The notes under the pieces are model-generated. The model did no database searches. It worked only from the letters and a program-made list of their open reading frames with translations, and was not told the origin of the DNA. A program made the translations under genes and the position numbers. From Mesorhizobium erdmanii USDA 3471 (GTDB lineage: Bacteria > Pseudomonadota > Alphaproteobacteria > Rhizobiales > Rhizobiaceae): a stretch of 64,000 bases of DNA. The stretch covers positions 280,185-344,184 of the forward strand of contig NZ_KI421455.1 of the NCBI RefSeq assembly GCF_000472705.1, given 5' to 3'. Each line of letters begins with the position of its first letter. Positions within the stretch are counted from its first letter, which is position 1. Below, piece after piece: positions 54,069 through 63,460 of the stretch.

Positions 54069-54983
54069 ATGAAAAATGCGAAGGCTCGGGAAAGCGGCGG
54101 TTCCCAGAGCATCGACCGAATGGCCCGATACGTCCTGGATATCATTCCTGAAAGTGCGGGGCCAAGAAGAGCCACCGCGCGCGGCAGCGTCATCCATTCC
54201 GTCCGCGGCCCCGGATCGCAGAACTTCCTGGCCAGGGAACATTCCGCGGGAATTGTGCTCAGGCCGGGACGCAAATTCAGAGCCTCGCTCGGCAGCGACA
54301 GGATCACCGAGTACGATGCGCCCGTAGGGTGCCTTATTGTCAATCCCGCAGGGGTAGACAGCACCTTCGCCTGGTCGGAGACCAGGGAAAACGCCGTCGT
54401 CTCCATTTCGCCCGAAGCGCTATCGGAACTGGCCGCTTATGAGTTCGATGCCGCCGACGTTGAGCTCGAGCCGCCTGCCTTTGGCACGGTCGATCTTCGC
54501 GCCCTTACCATAGCCCAGATGATCACGGCCGAGCTGACCGCGAAAGTGCCTCCCAACGAACTCTATCTGGATTCATTGCTCACGGTATTCGGCGTGCATC
54601 TGCTGCGCACCTACACGAGCAGCCACAGGCAGCCCGTGCCGCCCAAGGGCGGGCTTTCGCCTGTTGGCGCCCGACGCGTGCGCGAGTACCTCAATGAAAA
54701 CTTCGTGCGAAAAATAATGGTCGCCGAGCTCGCGTCGCTGGCGGGTGTTTCGCCGAACCATTTCATTGCCAGGTTCGCCAGGACGTTTGGCATGCCGCCG
54801 CATCGCTACCTGATCAATCTGCGCCTGGACCTCGCGGAAAAGCTGCTGACCGGTGGCGATCTCGCGATCGCCGAAGTCGCTTACCTCACCGGTTTCTCGG
54901 ACCAGAGTCACCTGGCCGCCACCATGAGAAAATACAGGGGAAGAACGCCGACCAGGGCTGGACATACTTCCGCCAGGAGTTGA
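54069..54983 (+). CDS. AraC family transcriptional regulator
   Basis: This 304-residue protein starts at the ATG with GAGG upstream. The N-terminal 190 residues form a cupin-like sensing domain of the AraC-binding-domain type (REHSAGIVLRPGRKFRASLG, DAPVGCLIVNPAGVDSTFAW). The C-terminal 100 residues are a double HTH (MVAELASLAGVSPNHFIARF, IAEVAYLTGFSDQSHLAATM). It lies upstream of a second, HTH-only AraC gene and the adhesin, and may control them. Confidence 0.9.
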   Translation: MKNAKARESGGSQSIDRMARYVLDIIPESAGPRRATARGSVIHSVRGPGSQNFLAREHSAGIVLRPGRKFRASLGSDRITEYDAPVGCLIVNPAGVDSTFAWSETRENAVVSISPEALSELAAYEFDAADVELEPPAFGTVDLRALTIAQMITAELTAKVPPNELYLDSLLTVFGVHLLRTYTSSHRQPVPPKGGLSPVGARRVREYLNENFVRKIMVAELASLAGVSPNHFIARFARTFGMPPHRYLINLRLDLAEKLLTGGDLAIAEVAYLTGFSDQSHLAATMRKYRGRTPTRAGHTSARS

Positions 54984-55236
54984 AAGGCGCCGATGTGGCA
55001 AAGCAGCTACACCCGCCGCCTCGCCATCAGGAATCGGAATTTTGTACAAAGGTTGCGGAGTTTTCCAAAATACGTCGCCGCGATTGGGCTCCAAGGCTCG
55101 GCGGAACAATCCGGAATGCCACGGAGTCATTGTTCGCTACCCGGCCGGATTGGCCCAATGAAATGGATCAGCGATGCGGGCGCGGTGCGATCGGTCACGA
55201 ATTGTTTTACGGGGGAACGGGGAGGACAGCCTCGGG

Positions 55237-55689
55237 TTGAATTCCATCTGGGTGCCAACAGGTCGCGAAATGCGGCGTGACGACGGTTCCCCGGGATCGG
55301 CCATAGGAGCCAATTCTTTGCGACAGCCGGAGCCGAACGTGAAGGGCGGACTTTCCGTGCGCAGCACACGCCTCGTGCAGGAATTCCTGGCCGAGAGCTT
55401 TACGCGCAAGCTGGCGCTTGCCGAGATGGCCGCGGTTTGCGGGCTTTCGCCCTACCACTTCATGCGGGCTTTCTCGCGGACGTTCGGGATGCCGCCGCAT
55501 CAATATGTTCTCGATCTGCGGCTGGATCTCGCCGAAAGACTGCTTGCCGACAGCCGCATGACGATTGCGGACATCGCTCATGCGAGCGGTTTCTCGAGCC
55601 AGAGCCATTTTACAACGGTTATGAAGAAATACCGGGGCGTGACGCCGATGCAGTCGCGAACGGGCAAGCTTAACCCAAAGATTAGATAA
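55237..55689 (+). CDS. AraC-type DNA-binding protein lacking a full sensor domain
   Basis: This is a short protein, about 150 residues, with a complete AraC double HTH (LALAEMAAVCGLSPYHFMRA, IADIAHASGFSSQSHFTTVM) closely matching the C-terminal domain of the gene at 54069, including the shared RTFGMPPH and LRLDLAE. Only about 50 residues precede the HTH. I use TTG at 55237, which has GGAGG upstream; ATG at 55270 or 55174 are alternatives. It is either a stand-alone HTH regulator or a duplicate that lost its sensor. The 54984-55236 stretch shows no sensor-domain remnant. Confidence 0.7.
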   Translation: MNSIWVPTGREMRRDDGSPGSAIGANSLRQPEPNVKGGLSVRSTRLVQEFLAESFTRKLALAEMAAVCGLSPYHFMRAFSRTFGMPPHQYVLDLRLDLAERLLADSRMTIADIAHASGFSSQSHFTTVMKKYRGVTPMQSRTGKLNPKIR

Positions 55690-55740
55690 GGCACCGCTCA
55701 CGTCATTATTCTATTACTTGGTTTTAAAGCATCAGCTAAG

Positions 55741-55756
55741 GTAACGAGCCGTTAAC
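55741..55756 (+). promoter_or_regulatory. CtrA-like binding site upstream of the adhesin gene
   Basis: GTAA-N7-TTAAC matches the alphaproteobacterial CtrA consensus TTAA-N7-TTAAC with one mismatch. It lies about 130 bp before the adhesin start. This single match is weak evidence. Confidence 0.3.
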
Positions 55757-55887
55757 CTCCGTCGGTTTGCTCCGGGTTTTTCTCACAAAACAGCAATTTC
55801 GTGAAATACGGAAGGCATGAATCATGTCTTCCTGCGATGTGTTGAAATTGTCAGACATTTGTCGTGCCGGCCAGCGGAGAGGGAACC

Positions 55888-58800
55888 ATGACCGATATCA
55901 GCATTTCGAGTGACACATCCGTTCGGCGTCGCGTAGCTGATTTTGCCGGGCACTGGATCGTGGGCGCCGACTTCGGTTCCCGCTCGCTGCGCCGCCGCCT
56001 GATGGCGGTGCTGCGGATGGCGTCTCGCGTGCTTGGCATGCGACGCAAGGGACATGGGCTTGGAGCGCTCGGCAACGGCAGGATGCTGACGGCGGCGCTG
56101 GGTGCGATCGCATTGGCCGGCATCGCCACGCCGGCACTCGCGCAGGTTTTCGGCGGCGGCGGCACGGCAAATGGCGTGCGCGGTATCGCGTTTGGATCCG
56201 GAGCCGTGCAAAACGGAGCCGATTCCATTGCCGAGGGCACCAATGCCAGCGCGGGCAGCCAGAATGCCGTGGCAATAGGGTTCCAGTCACTCGCCTCCCA
56301 GATCAACTCCGTCTATCTTGGCTCGCGAACCGCTGCGGGAACAGGTAGTACTGGTACGAGCGCCATCGGCATTGGCACTGATGTCACGGCATCCCAGGCT
56401 GACGCCATCGGGATAGGACGTTCATCCGTTGCGTCGGCACAATACTCGGTGGCTCTCGGCCTGAACGCGCAAGCCACAGGCACCGGCGGCGCGATGGCGC
56501 TGGGCAGTGGCTCGATCTCAAGCAACGTCAATTCTGTCGCACTTGGCGTGCAAGCTCAAGCAATCGCGGCAGGCGCCAACGCGTTGGGTACCTTCTCTGT
56601 TGCTTCGGGAGGGAACTCCACCGCGGTCGGTACCAGCTCCGCGGCCAGCAACAACTACGCATTTGCCGGTGGCTGGTCGTCCGTCGCCAGTGGGGACAGT
56701 TCCGTTGCCCTTGGCAAGTCAGCCGGTGCATCGGGCATCAACTCGGTCGCCGTCGGCTCCAGCACCGTTGCTTCGGGAGCTTTTGGAGTTGCCTTGGGTA
56801 ACCAGGCACAGACGCTCGCTGCCGGTGGTGCTGTGGCGATAGGCTCGGGCGCAATTGTGGCAAATGGCGCGACCTCCGGCGTCGCTCTCGGCAACAATGC
56901 AAACGCCGGCTCCAATCTTGCCACCGCGGTCGGCGTCGGCGCGAATGCCTCGGGGAGTGGGGCTGTGTCCATGGGTTCCAGTGCTAAAGCGACTGCCATT
57001 AATGCAGTCGCTTTAGGCGCGGGCGCGGCCGCGAGCCAGGCAAACACCCTAGCTTTAGGCGAGTTCTCCACTGCCAGTGGCGTGAACAGCACATCGATCG
57101 GTGGTGGGTCGGTCGCAAGCGGGCTTCAGGCGGTCTCTTTGGGTATCAACGCGAATGGAGCAGGCGCCAACGCAATTGCAGTCGGAACAGCGGTGCAGGC
57201 TACCGGCACCCAATCGATCGCCAGCGGCTATCAGGCCGCGGCATCCCAGGATAACACGATTGCGATAGGTACCCTAACCAAAGCAACCGGAACCGGCGCA
57301 ACGGCGATGGGCAACGCAGCCAGTGCCTGGGGCAATCAATCCATCGCATTTGGTGTGGGCGCGCAGGCGGGCGTTCAGGCCAATACGGCCGTGCCCAACA
57401 GCATCGCGATCGGCACCAATTCGCTCTCTTCCGGCGGTTTCGCCACCGCAGTGGGCACTTCCTCAACTGCCAGTGGCGTCGCTAGCACCGCGATTGGCAT
57501 GAGCACCGTAGCTGGCGGCGACAATTCGGCAGCCATGGGCTACCAGGCCAGCGCGACCGGAGCGGACTCCGTTTCGGTTGGGTCCGCAGCCAAGGCCACC
57601 GGTGCCCGTGCGTTTGCGGGCGGCCGTACGGTCACGGCCTCAGGCGACGATTCCATCGCCATCGGCACAACTTCCGTCTCTTCAGGGGCAGCCTCGACGG
57701 CACTCGGAGCGGGTGCGGTGGCACAAGACGTAAACGCGGTCGCCATGGGCACCGCCGCCAGCGCGATCACCGCCGATTCCGTCGCCATCGGCACGGGCGC
57801 CGTGGCCGACGGCGGCAAGTCGGTCGCCATCGGCGCGGGCAACACCGCTTTCGGCGACGGCGCGGTCGCCATAGGCGATCCGAGCTATGCGAGCGGCACG
57901 GGCGCCTTTACTGGCGGCGCCAACAACATCGCCAACAGCGACGGCACGGCAACCGCCACGGCCGCGAACATGGCCAATGGCGCGGTCGCCATCGGCAATA
58001 ACAACAAGGCGATCGGACAGGGCTCCGTGGCGCTGGGCAACGGCTCGACGGCGGGTGCCGCCGGCCTCGCGGGCAATGTCGCGCTGGGCAATGGCGCGAC
58101 GGCGGCGGCAAGCTCCGGCGACGTGGCGCTTGGCTCCGGCTCGGTTACCGCGGTTGCGGTCGGCACGCCGAGCGGGGTGGTCAACGGCACGACCTATGCC
58201 TTCCAGGGCACCAACCCAACCTCGACGGTCAGCATCGGTGCGCCCGGCGCTGAGCGCACACTTACCAATCTGGCGGCGGGGCGGATCAGTGCGCTCTCGA
58301 CCGACGCGGTCAACGGCTCGCAGCTCTTCGCCACCAACCAGGCGGTCGACGCCATCGGCGCCACGCTCAACAACATCAACGTCGGCGGCGGCATCAAGTA
58401 TTTCCATGCCAACTCGACGCTGGTGGATTCGTCGGCGACAGGTGCGGACTCCGTCGCGATCGGACCTGCCGCGACCGCGTCGGGGGCGGACGCTATCGCA
58501 GCCGGCGCCAATGCGATCGCCAGTGGCACAAACTCCTCTTCATTCGGGTTTCAATCGAAGGCGACGGGAGACAATTCTCTTGCTGCCGGCGTCAGCGCCA
58601 ACGCCAGCGGAATCGGCAGTACCGCACTCGGTATCGGAACCGTGGCCGGCGGCGCTGAATCTACAGCCGTGGGCTTCCTCGCGAATGCGACGGGGCAAAA
58701 TTCGATCGCGCTGGGCGCCAACGCCGTCGCCAGCAATGCCAGCGACGTGGCGCTGGGCGCGGGTTCGGTGACTGCTGTGGCGGTCGGCACGCCGAGCGCC

Positions 58801-61083
58801 GTCATCAACGGCACGACCTATGCCTTCCAGGGCACCAATCCGGCCTCGACGGTCAGCGTCGGCGCGGTCGGCGCCGAACGCACGATCACCAATGTCGCGG
58901 CGGGGCGGATCAGCGGCTCCTCGACCGATGCGGTCAACGGCTCGCAGCTTTTCGCCACCAACCAGGCGGTCGACGCCATCGGCGCCACCGTCAACACTAT
59001 CGGGGGCAACATCACCAATCTCGGCAACACGCTCAACAACATCGCCGGCGATACCTCGACCGCCTATACCGACGCCAATGGAGTGGGCATACGCTACGCC
59101 CGCACCAACGAAACCGGACTGGCGCAGACCGATTCCTTCGCTCAAGGCGTCGGCTCCACCGCCGTTGGCTACCAGGCGACCGCGACCGGCGTCAGCGCGC
59201 TGGCACTCGGCCGCGACAGTGCGGCCAGTATCGATGGCGGCGTCGCCCTTGGCTCGGGTTCGGTTTCCGACCGCGCGCTGGCTCCGGCCACCGGCCAGAT
59301 CGCGGCCGGCCCGTCGAACTTCATCCAGTACAACACCACCGACAAGACGCTGCTCGGCGCCGTGTCGGTCGGCACCAGCACTTCGTACCGCCAGATCACC
59401 AACGTGGCCGATGGTACGCAGGCGCAGGATGCCGTCACTGTCCGGCAGTTGCAGGGAGCGATCGCCGCGGTTTCGGTCACCTCCACCAAGTATTTCCATG
59501 CCAATTCGGCGGCGGGCGACTCGCTCGCCGTGGGTGCGGAGTCGGTGGCGGTCGGTCCGACCACGGTCGTCAACGGTGACAATGGCGTCGGCATCGGCAA
59601 TGGCGCCATCGTCGACCAGACCGCGCCCGGCGGCACGGCCATCGGCCAGAACGCCCATGTGATGCTGGCCGACGGTATCGCGCTCGGCACCAGTTCGCTC
59701 GCCTCCGGCGTCCAGTCGATAGCGCTTGGTGCTGGCGCGCAAAGCACCTTCGCCAACAGCGTCGCACTGGGTGCCTCGTCGATCACGACGGTCGGCGCGC
59801 AAGCGGGCTATGCGGCCTTTGCCCTGACCGCGCCGCAGACTTCGGCCGGCGAAGTGTCGATCGGCGCCGCCGGCGCAGAACGCAAGCTCACCAATGTCGC
59901 GGCGGGCTCGGCCAATACGGACGGCGTCAATGTCTCGCAGCTCAAGGGCGTGTCGCAAAACGTCGCCAACCTGTTCGGCGGCAGCACCACGGTCAATCCC
60001 GACGGCTCGGTCACCGGCCCGACCTACACCATCCAGGGCAATAACTATTCGACCGTCTATGATGGCTTCACGGCGGTCGACAATGCGCTGACCAGCATCA
60101 GCAATGGCGGCGGCATCAAGTATTTCCACGCCAATTCGACGCTGGCCGACTCCACCGCCAGCGGTACCGACAGTGTCGCGATCGGACCGGCGAGCGTGGC
60201 CAGCGGCACAAACAGCGTCGCCGCCGGCAATGGCTCGACGGCCACGGGACAGGGCGCCGTGGCGCTCGGCCAGGGCGCCAAGGCCAACAACGCCAGCGAC
60301 GTGGCGCTCGGCTCCGGCTCGGTGTCGCAGGCCGCCGTCGGCACCTCCAGCACCACCATTAACGGTAAGACCTACGCCTTTGCCGGCACGACCCCGACCG
60401 GAACCGTCAGTGTCGGCGATGCCGGCACCGAGCGGACGATCACCAATGTCGCCGCCGGTCGCGTTTCCTCCGGCAGCACCGACGCGATCAACGGTTCGCA
60501 GCTCTACGCCACCAATACGGCGATCGAGGATCTGACCAAGACGATCGGCGGCATCGGCGGCACCGTCCAAAACACCGTGCAGTACGACACGGTGACCAAT
60601 CCGGACGGATCGACGACCAAGACCAACAAGATAACGCTGCAGGGCGGCGATCCGAATGCGCCTGTCGTCATCTCCAATGTCGGCCCCGGCGTTACCGGCA
60701 CCGATGCGGTCAACGTCAACCAGTTGAACCAGAACCTGACCCTGAGCAAGAGCTACACCGACCAGGTGGCGGTGACGACCTTGCAGCAGGCCAACAACTA
60801 TACCGACCAGAAGCTCGGCCAGCTCAATTCCGACATCAGCGGCATCAGGGACGAAGCACGGCAGGCGGCTGCGATCGGACTGGCCGCGGCCTCGCTGCGC
60901 TACGATGACCGTCCGGGCAAGCTGAGCGTGGCGGCGGGCGGCGGTTTCTGGCGCGACTCGAGCGCCTTCGCCTTCGGCGCGGGCTACACCAGCGAGGATG
61001 GACGCATTCGCGGCAATTTGTCCGGCACGGCGGCGGGTGGAAATGTCGGCGTCGGCGCCGGCCTCAGCTTCACACTGAACTGA
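55888..61083 (+). CDS. trimeric autotransporter adhesin (YadA/BadA type)
   Basis: This 1731-residue protein starts at the ATG behind GGAGAGGGAA. It has an extended signal peptide of about 85 residues (basic, then MLTAALGAIALAGIATPALA). A very long head follows, built of left-handed beta-roll repeats (SVAIG, SVALG and TALG-like motifs every 14-16 residues). HIM/neck units come next (ERTLTNLAAGRISALSTDAV; ERTITNVAAGRIS...; a third near residue 1525), with GGIKYFHANSTL linkers repeated. A short coiled-coil stalk leads to the YadA beta-barrel anchor (LAAASLRYDDRPGKLSVAAG). The last residue is Asn, where Phe or Trp is more usual. It should mediate attachment to surfaces or plant tissue. Confidence 0.93.
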   Translation: MTDISISSDTSVRRRVADFAGHWIVGADFGSRSLRRRLMAVLRMASRVLGMRRKGHGLGALGNGRMLTAALGAIALAGIATPALAQVFGGGGTANGVRGIAFGSGAVQNGADSIAEGTNASAGSQNAVAIGFQSLASQINSVYLGSRTAAGTGSTGTSAIGIGTDVTASQADAIGIGRSSVASAQYSVALGLNAQATGTGGAMALGSGSISSNVNSVALGVQAQAIAAGANALGTFSVASGGNSTAVGTSSAASNNYAFAGGWSSVASGDSSVALGKSAGASGINSVAVGSSTVASGAFGVALGNQAQTLAAGGAVAIGSGAIVANGATSGVALGNNANAGSNLATAVGVGANASGSGAVSMGSSAKATAINAVALGAGAAASQANTLALGEFSTASGVNSTSIGGGSVASGLQAVSLGINANGAGANAIAVGTAVQATGTQSIASGYQAAASQDNTIAIGTLTKATGTGATAMGNAASAWGNQSIAFGVGAQAGVQANTAVPNSIAIGTNSLSSGGFATAVGTSSTASGVASTAIGMSTVAGGDNSAAMGYQASATGADSVSVGSAAKATGARAFAGGRTVTASGDDSIAIGTTSVSSGAASTALGAGAVAQDVNAVAMGTAASAITADSVAIGTGAVADGGKSVAIGAGNTAFGDGAVAIGDPSYASGTGAFTGGANNIANSDGTATATAANMANGAVAIGNNNKAIGQGSVALGNGSTAGAAGLAGNVALGNGATAAASSGDVALGSGSVTAVAVGTPSGVVNGTTYAFQGTNPTSTVSIGAPGAERTLTNLAAGRISALSTDAVNGSQLFATNQAVDAIGATLNNINVGGGIKYFHANSTLVDSSATGADSVAIGPAATASGADAIAAGANAIASGTNSSSFGFQSKATGDNSLAAGVSANASGIGSTALGIGTVAGGAESTAVGFLANATGQNSIALGANAVASNASDVALGAGSVTAVAVGTPSAVINGTTYAFQGTNPASTVSVGAVGAERTITNVAAGRISGSSTDAVNGSQLFATNQAVDAIGATVNTIGGNITNLGNTLNNIAGDTSTAYTDANGVGIRYARTNETGLAQTDSFAQGVGSTAVGYQATATGVSALALGRDSAASIDGGVALGSGSVSDRALAPATGQIAAGPSNFIQYNTTDKTLLGAVSVGTSTSYRQITNVADGTQAQDAVTVRQLQGAIAAVSVTSTKYFHANSAAGDSLAVGAESVAVGPTTVVNGDNGVGIGNGAIVDQTAPGGTAIGQNAHVMLADGIALGTSSLASGVQSIALGAGAQSTFANSVALGASSITTVGAQAGYAAFALTAPQTSAGEVSIGAAGAERKLTNVAAGSANTDGVNVSQLKGVSQNVANLFGGSTTVNPDGSVTGPTYTIQGNNYSTVYDGFTAVDNALTSISNGGGIKYFHANSTLADSTASGTDSVAIGPASVASGTNSVAAGNGSTATGQGAVALGQGAKANNASDVALGSGSVSQAAVGTSSTTINGKTYAFAGTTPTGTVSVGDAGTERTITNVAAGRVSSGSTDAINGSQLYATNTAIEDLTKTIGGIGGTVQNTVQYDTVTNPDGSTTKTNKITLQGGDPNAPVVISNVGPGVTGTDAVNVNQLNQNLTLSKSYTDQVAVTTLQQANNYTDQKLGQLNSDISGIRDEARQAAAIGLAAASLRYDDRPGKLSVAAGGGFWRDSSAFAFGAGYTSEDGRIRGNLSGTAAGGNVGVGAGLSFTLN

Positions 61084-61090
61084 GGCGGGA

Positions 61091-61648
61091 ATGAAAGGAC
61101 TTGCCGCCCTGACTTGCCTGGCGCTCTGCGGCGGCCTGATGCCGGCCGCAGGGCAAGTGGCGTCGCCGTACAGGATCAAGCCTTCGGATGTGGTGCTGCC
61201 GCCCGACGTGAAACTGGGAACCTATCAGCGCACCATCCGACCGTTCGAGAACTGGACGCTGATCTGCGACGAGAACCTGAAGGCTCGCAAGAAGGTCTGC
61301 AATGTCTCGCAGGTGATCGAGGACGGGGCCGGAAAGATGGCCTTCAGCTGGTCGCTTGCCGCCACCCAGGATGGCAAGCCGTACATGATCCTGCGCACCG
61401 CGCCGAACGCCAGGAGCGATGGCGTGGTGTCGCTGAAGTTCGACGGGCGCGACCAGCCTGTCGACGTGCACCTGAACGGCTGCAACGAGCTGGTCTGTGT
61501 GGGCATGTTGCCAGTGGGGCCGCTCATGCGCGAGCAGATCGCGCAGAAGGCGACGCCGGCGATCTCCTACCCGACCGTCGACGGCCAGACGATCACCGTG
61601 ACCGCAACGCTCAAGGGGCTCTCCGAGGCCCTCGCGCCAATCAAGTAA
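61091..61648 (+). CDS. IalB family exported protein (copy 1)
   Basis: This 185-residue protein has a signal peptide (LAALTCLALCGGLMPAAG) and the IalB pattern: FENWTLICDE, a cysteine in KKVCNVSQVI, LAATQDGKPYMILRTAP, and a later cysteine pair in NGCNELVCVGML. IalB proteins are periplasmic or outer-membrane associated; in Bartonella the family is linked to host-cell invasion, and in soil relatives the role is unknown. It starts 7 bp after the adhesin stop, so it is probably co-expressed. It may be a chaperone or accessory factor for the adhesin, as an inference. Confidence 0.85.
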   Translation: MKGLAALTCLALCGGLMPAAGQVASPYRIKPSDVVLPPDVKLGTYQRTIRPFENWTLICDENLKARKKVCNVSQVIEDGAGKMAFSWSLAATQDGKPYMILRTAPNARSDGVVSLKFDGRDQPVDVHLNGCNELVCVGMLPVGPLMREQIAQKATPAISYPTVDGQTITVTATLKGLSEALAPIK

Positions 61649-61661
61649 CCGGGGCATCACC

Positions 61662-62354
61662 ATGAGCCAGCAAGATCCGTTCATCTCCCCAACGCGCGGC
61701 AGTGCGACCATCGAGCCGGACCGCAAAAGGATCGTCGAGCCGGATCGCAAGAGGGCCGCCGAACCGCGGCGGCGGTGGCCGCGCGTCGTCGGATTCGCGT
61801 TGTTGAGCGTGGCCATGGTGGGTATCGGCTTCGCCGCGGCGAACTATGCCGCAATCGCCGGCCTCGTCGGCAGCCCGACGGCCGCACAGGCCGGGACGGC
61901 GCCGCCCCCAGCGCTGCCGGACACGCCGTTCCTCGAACATGTCAGGCAGGCCGGGGTGCAGGCCTGTTCGACTGTCTATCCGGTACTTGGACAGCTTCTG
62001 ACCACCGGGGCGAAATACAGCGTCAAATCGTTGTGGAACGACCAAGCCGCTGACAAGCACGCCATGCAGGCCTTTGTCGGCATGGACTATGCCACGGAGA
62101 AGTACAGCGGGCCGGCCGCCGGGGTGGTTTTCGCTTCCCCCACCGCCACGGGCTGCGAAGGCGCGATGGTGCGGGTGGCGCCGTTCGCCAGCCCCTGCGC
62201 CGACGTCCTGCCGATGCTGCCGCAAGGCAGCAAGATCACCGATCATCTCGGACAGGTCGAGGTGTACGAACTTGGCGGCAACACGGGGGAAGCGCTTCTC
62301 TTGCCGACGGGTGGCAGCTGCGTGGTCATTTCGGTCGCGTCGGCGGCGAAATGA
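61662..62354 (+). CDS. membrane-anchored hypothetical protein
   Basis: This 230-residue protein has a basic cytoplasmic N-terminus (with an EPDRKR repeated segment), one membrane helix at about residues 43-68 (VVGFALLSVAMVGIGFAAAN) and a periplasmic domain of about 150 residues with four cysteines (VQACSTVYPV, TGCEGAMVRV, SPCADVLPML, GGSCVVISV). No family is recognised. It sits 13 bp after the first IalB gene in the same operon. Confidence 0.78.
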   Translation: MSQQDPFISPTRGSATIEPDRKRIVEPDRKRAAEPRRRWPRVVGFALLSVAMVGIGFAAANYAAIAGLVGSPTAAQAGTAPPPALPDTPFLEHVRQAGVQACSTVYPVLGQLLTTGAKYSVKSLWNDQAADKHAMQAFVGMDYATEKYSGPAAGVVFASPTATGCEGAMVRVAPFASPCADVLPMLPQGSKITDHLGQVEVYELGGNTGEALLLPTGGSCVVISVASAAK

Positions 62355-62394
62355 GGCACGCGGGCGGATGGGCTCCTGGAAAGGATTGCAGACC

Positions 62395-62856
62395 ATGAAA
62401 TCGCGACGTTTGGCAGTTTTGGGCATGGCCTTGCTGTGGAGCGGTCACGTCATCTCGGCTGACCTGGTGGAACCAGCGGAGCCGGCTCAGGAGGAAAAAG
62501 GCATCTGGGCAGCCATCGCCTATTCCCAGACCGATACTAAATACGGCTTCTTCTGGGGAGCCGACAAGCGGCAGGAGGCGAAGGACATCGCGCAGAAACA
62601 TTGCAAGAACGCGGGCGGAAAGGCCTGCAACGTCGTCGCTGTGTTCCGCAATCATCGCCATTGGAATGACGACGACGAGACCGGCTTTCCCTACAAGCAT
62701 TGCGGCGCGCTTGCCATGGCCGACAAGGTCGAGAACCGTTTCACGCCCTGGGGCGTGAATTCGGCCGAGACCCGCCGGGAAGCCGAAGACCTCGCTTTGC
62801 AGGCCTGCCAGGCGTCGGGAGCCCAATGCAAGATCCGCGAATGGGTCTGTACGTGA
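62395..62856 (+). CDS. exported DUF4189-type protein
   Basis: This 153-residue protein starts at the ATG at 62395 with AAGGA upstream and carries a Sec signal peptide (LAVLGMALLWSGHVISA). The mature domain has WAAIAYSQTDTKYGFFWGAD, AKDIAQKHCKNAGGKACNVV, and a second half with ALQACQASGAQCKIREWVC, the cysteine-rich repeat pattern of DUF4189 proteins. Function is unknown. It continues the adhesin-IalB operon and overlaps the following gene by 16 bp. Confidence 0.8.
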   Translation: MKSRRLAVLGMALLWSGHVISADLVEPAEPAQEEKGIWAAIAYSQTDTKYGFFWGADKRQEAKDIAQKHCKNAGGKACNVVAVFRNHRHWNDDDETGFPYKHCGALAMADKVENRFTPWGVNSAETRREAEDLALQACQASGAQCKIREWVCT

Positions 62857-63455
62857 GTCGGTTGAACGGCGCTCCCTTCGACGGAAAGAGAAAGTCGCAA
62901 TCATTGGTCCATGGACATGTTCTCCTGAAGGCGGCCGTCGTCTCCGTGGCTGCCTTCGCCGCTACGGTGCCGGCTGCCTTGGCGCAGCAACAGCAGCAGG
63001 TAGCGTCGCTTCCGAACGGCGCATCGTCGGTCCAGGAAACCTATCAGGACTGGCAGCTGGCCTGCAGCCTGCAGGACAATGCCCGGGTCTGTACGGTCAC
63101 TCAGGACCAGACACAGAAAAACGGCCAGCGGCTTCTGGCCGTCGAGTTGCGGGTGGGGCAGAAGGGTGGATTGACGGGAACCTTGCTGCTGCCCTTCGGC
63201 ATATTGTTCGACCCGGGCGTGACATTCCAGATCGACGATCAGCCGCCCCTGTCGCAGCAGCGGTTAAGGACCTGCCTGCCAAACGGCTGTATCGTGGTGT
63301 TTTCGATCGATCGGTCGACGCTCGGAAAGATGAAGGTGGGCTCGGTGCTGAAGCTCAACCTCACCACCGCCGCCGAGACCCCGCTGACATTTCCGGTGTC
63401 GCTCAACGGCCTGTCGGCGGCACTCGACCGCATGGTTGCGTTGAGCGCACGGTGA
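62841..63455 (+). CDS. IalB family exported protein (copy 2)
   Basis: This is about 204 residues from the ATG at 62841, overlapping the previous gene. A long basic n-region precedes the signal core (AAVVSVAAFAATVPAALA); cleavage probably precedes QQQQQVASLP. The IalB pattern is DWQLACSLQ, a cysteine in RVCTVTQDQT, LLPFGILFDPGVTFQIDD, and RTCLPNGCIVVFSID. An ATG at 62826 would lengthen it by five residues. It is paralogous to the gene at 61091. Confidence 0.83.
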   Translation: MGLYVSRLNGAPFDGKRKSQSLVHGHVLLKAAVVSVAAFAATVPAALAQQQQQVASLPNGASSVQETYQDWQLACSLQDNARVCTVTQDQTQKNGQRLLAVELRVGQKGGLTGTLLLPFGILFDPGVTFQIDDQPPLSQQRLRTCLPNGCIVVFSIDRSTLGKMKVGSVLKLNLTTAAETPLTFPVSLNGLSAALDRMVALSAR

Positions 63456-63460
63456 ACAAG

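Noticed and set aside
56150..58900. Regularly spaced short repeats resembling a CRISPR array
   Set aside because: They are degenerate SVAIG/ALG-encoding codon repeats inside the adhesin head, with no constant direct repeat and no cas genes.
58540..61179. Very long minus-strand open frame (879 codons) opposite the adhesin gene
   Set aside because: It mirrors the repeat-rich GC-biased adhesin coding strand, has no ribosome site or recognisable domain, and the plus-strand gene is unambiguous.
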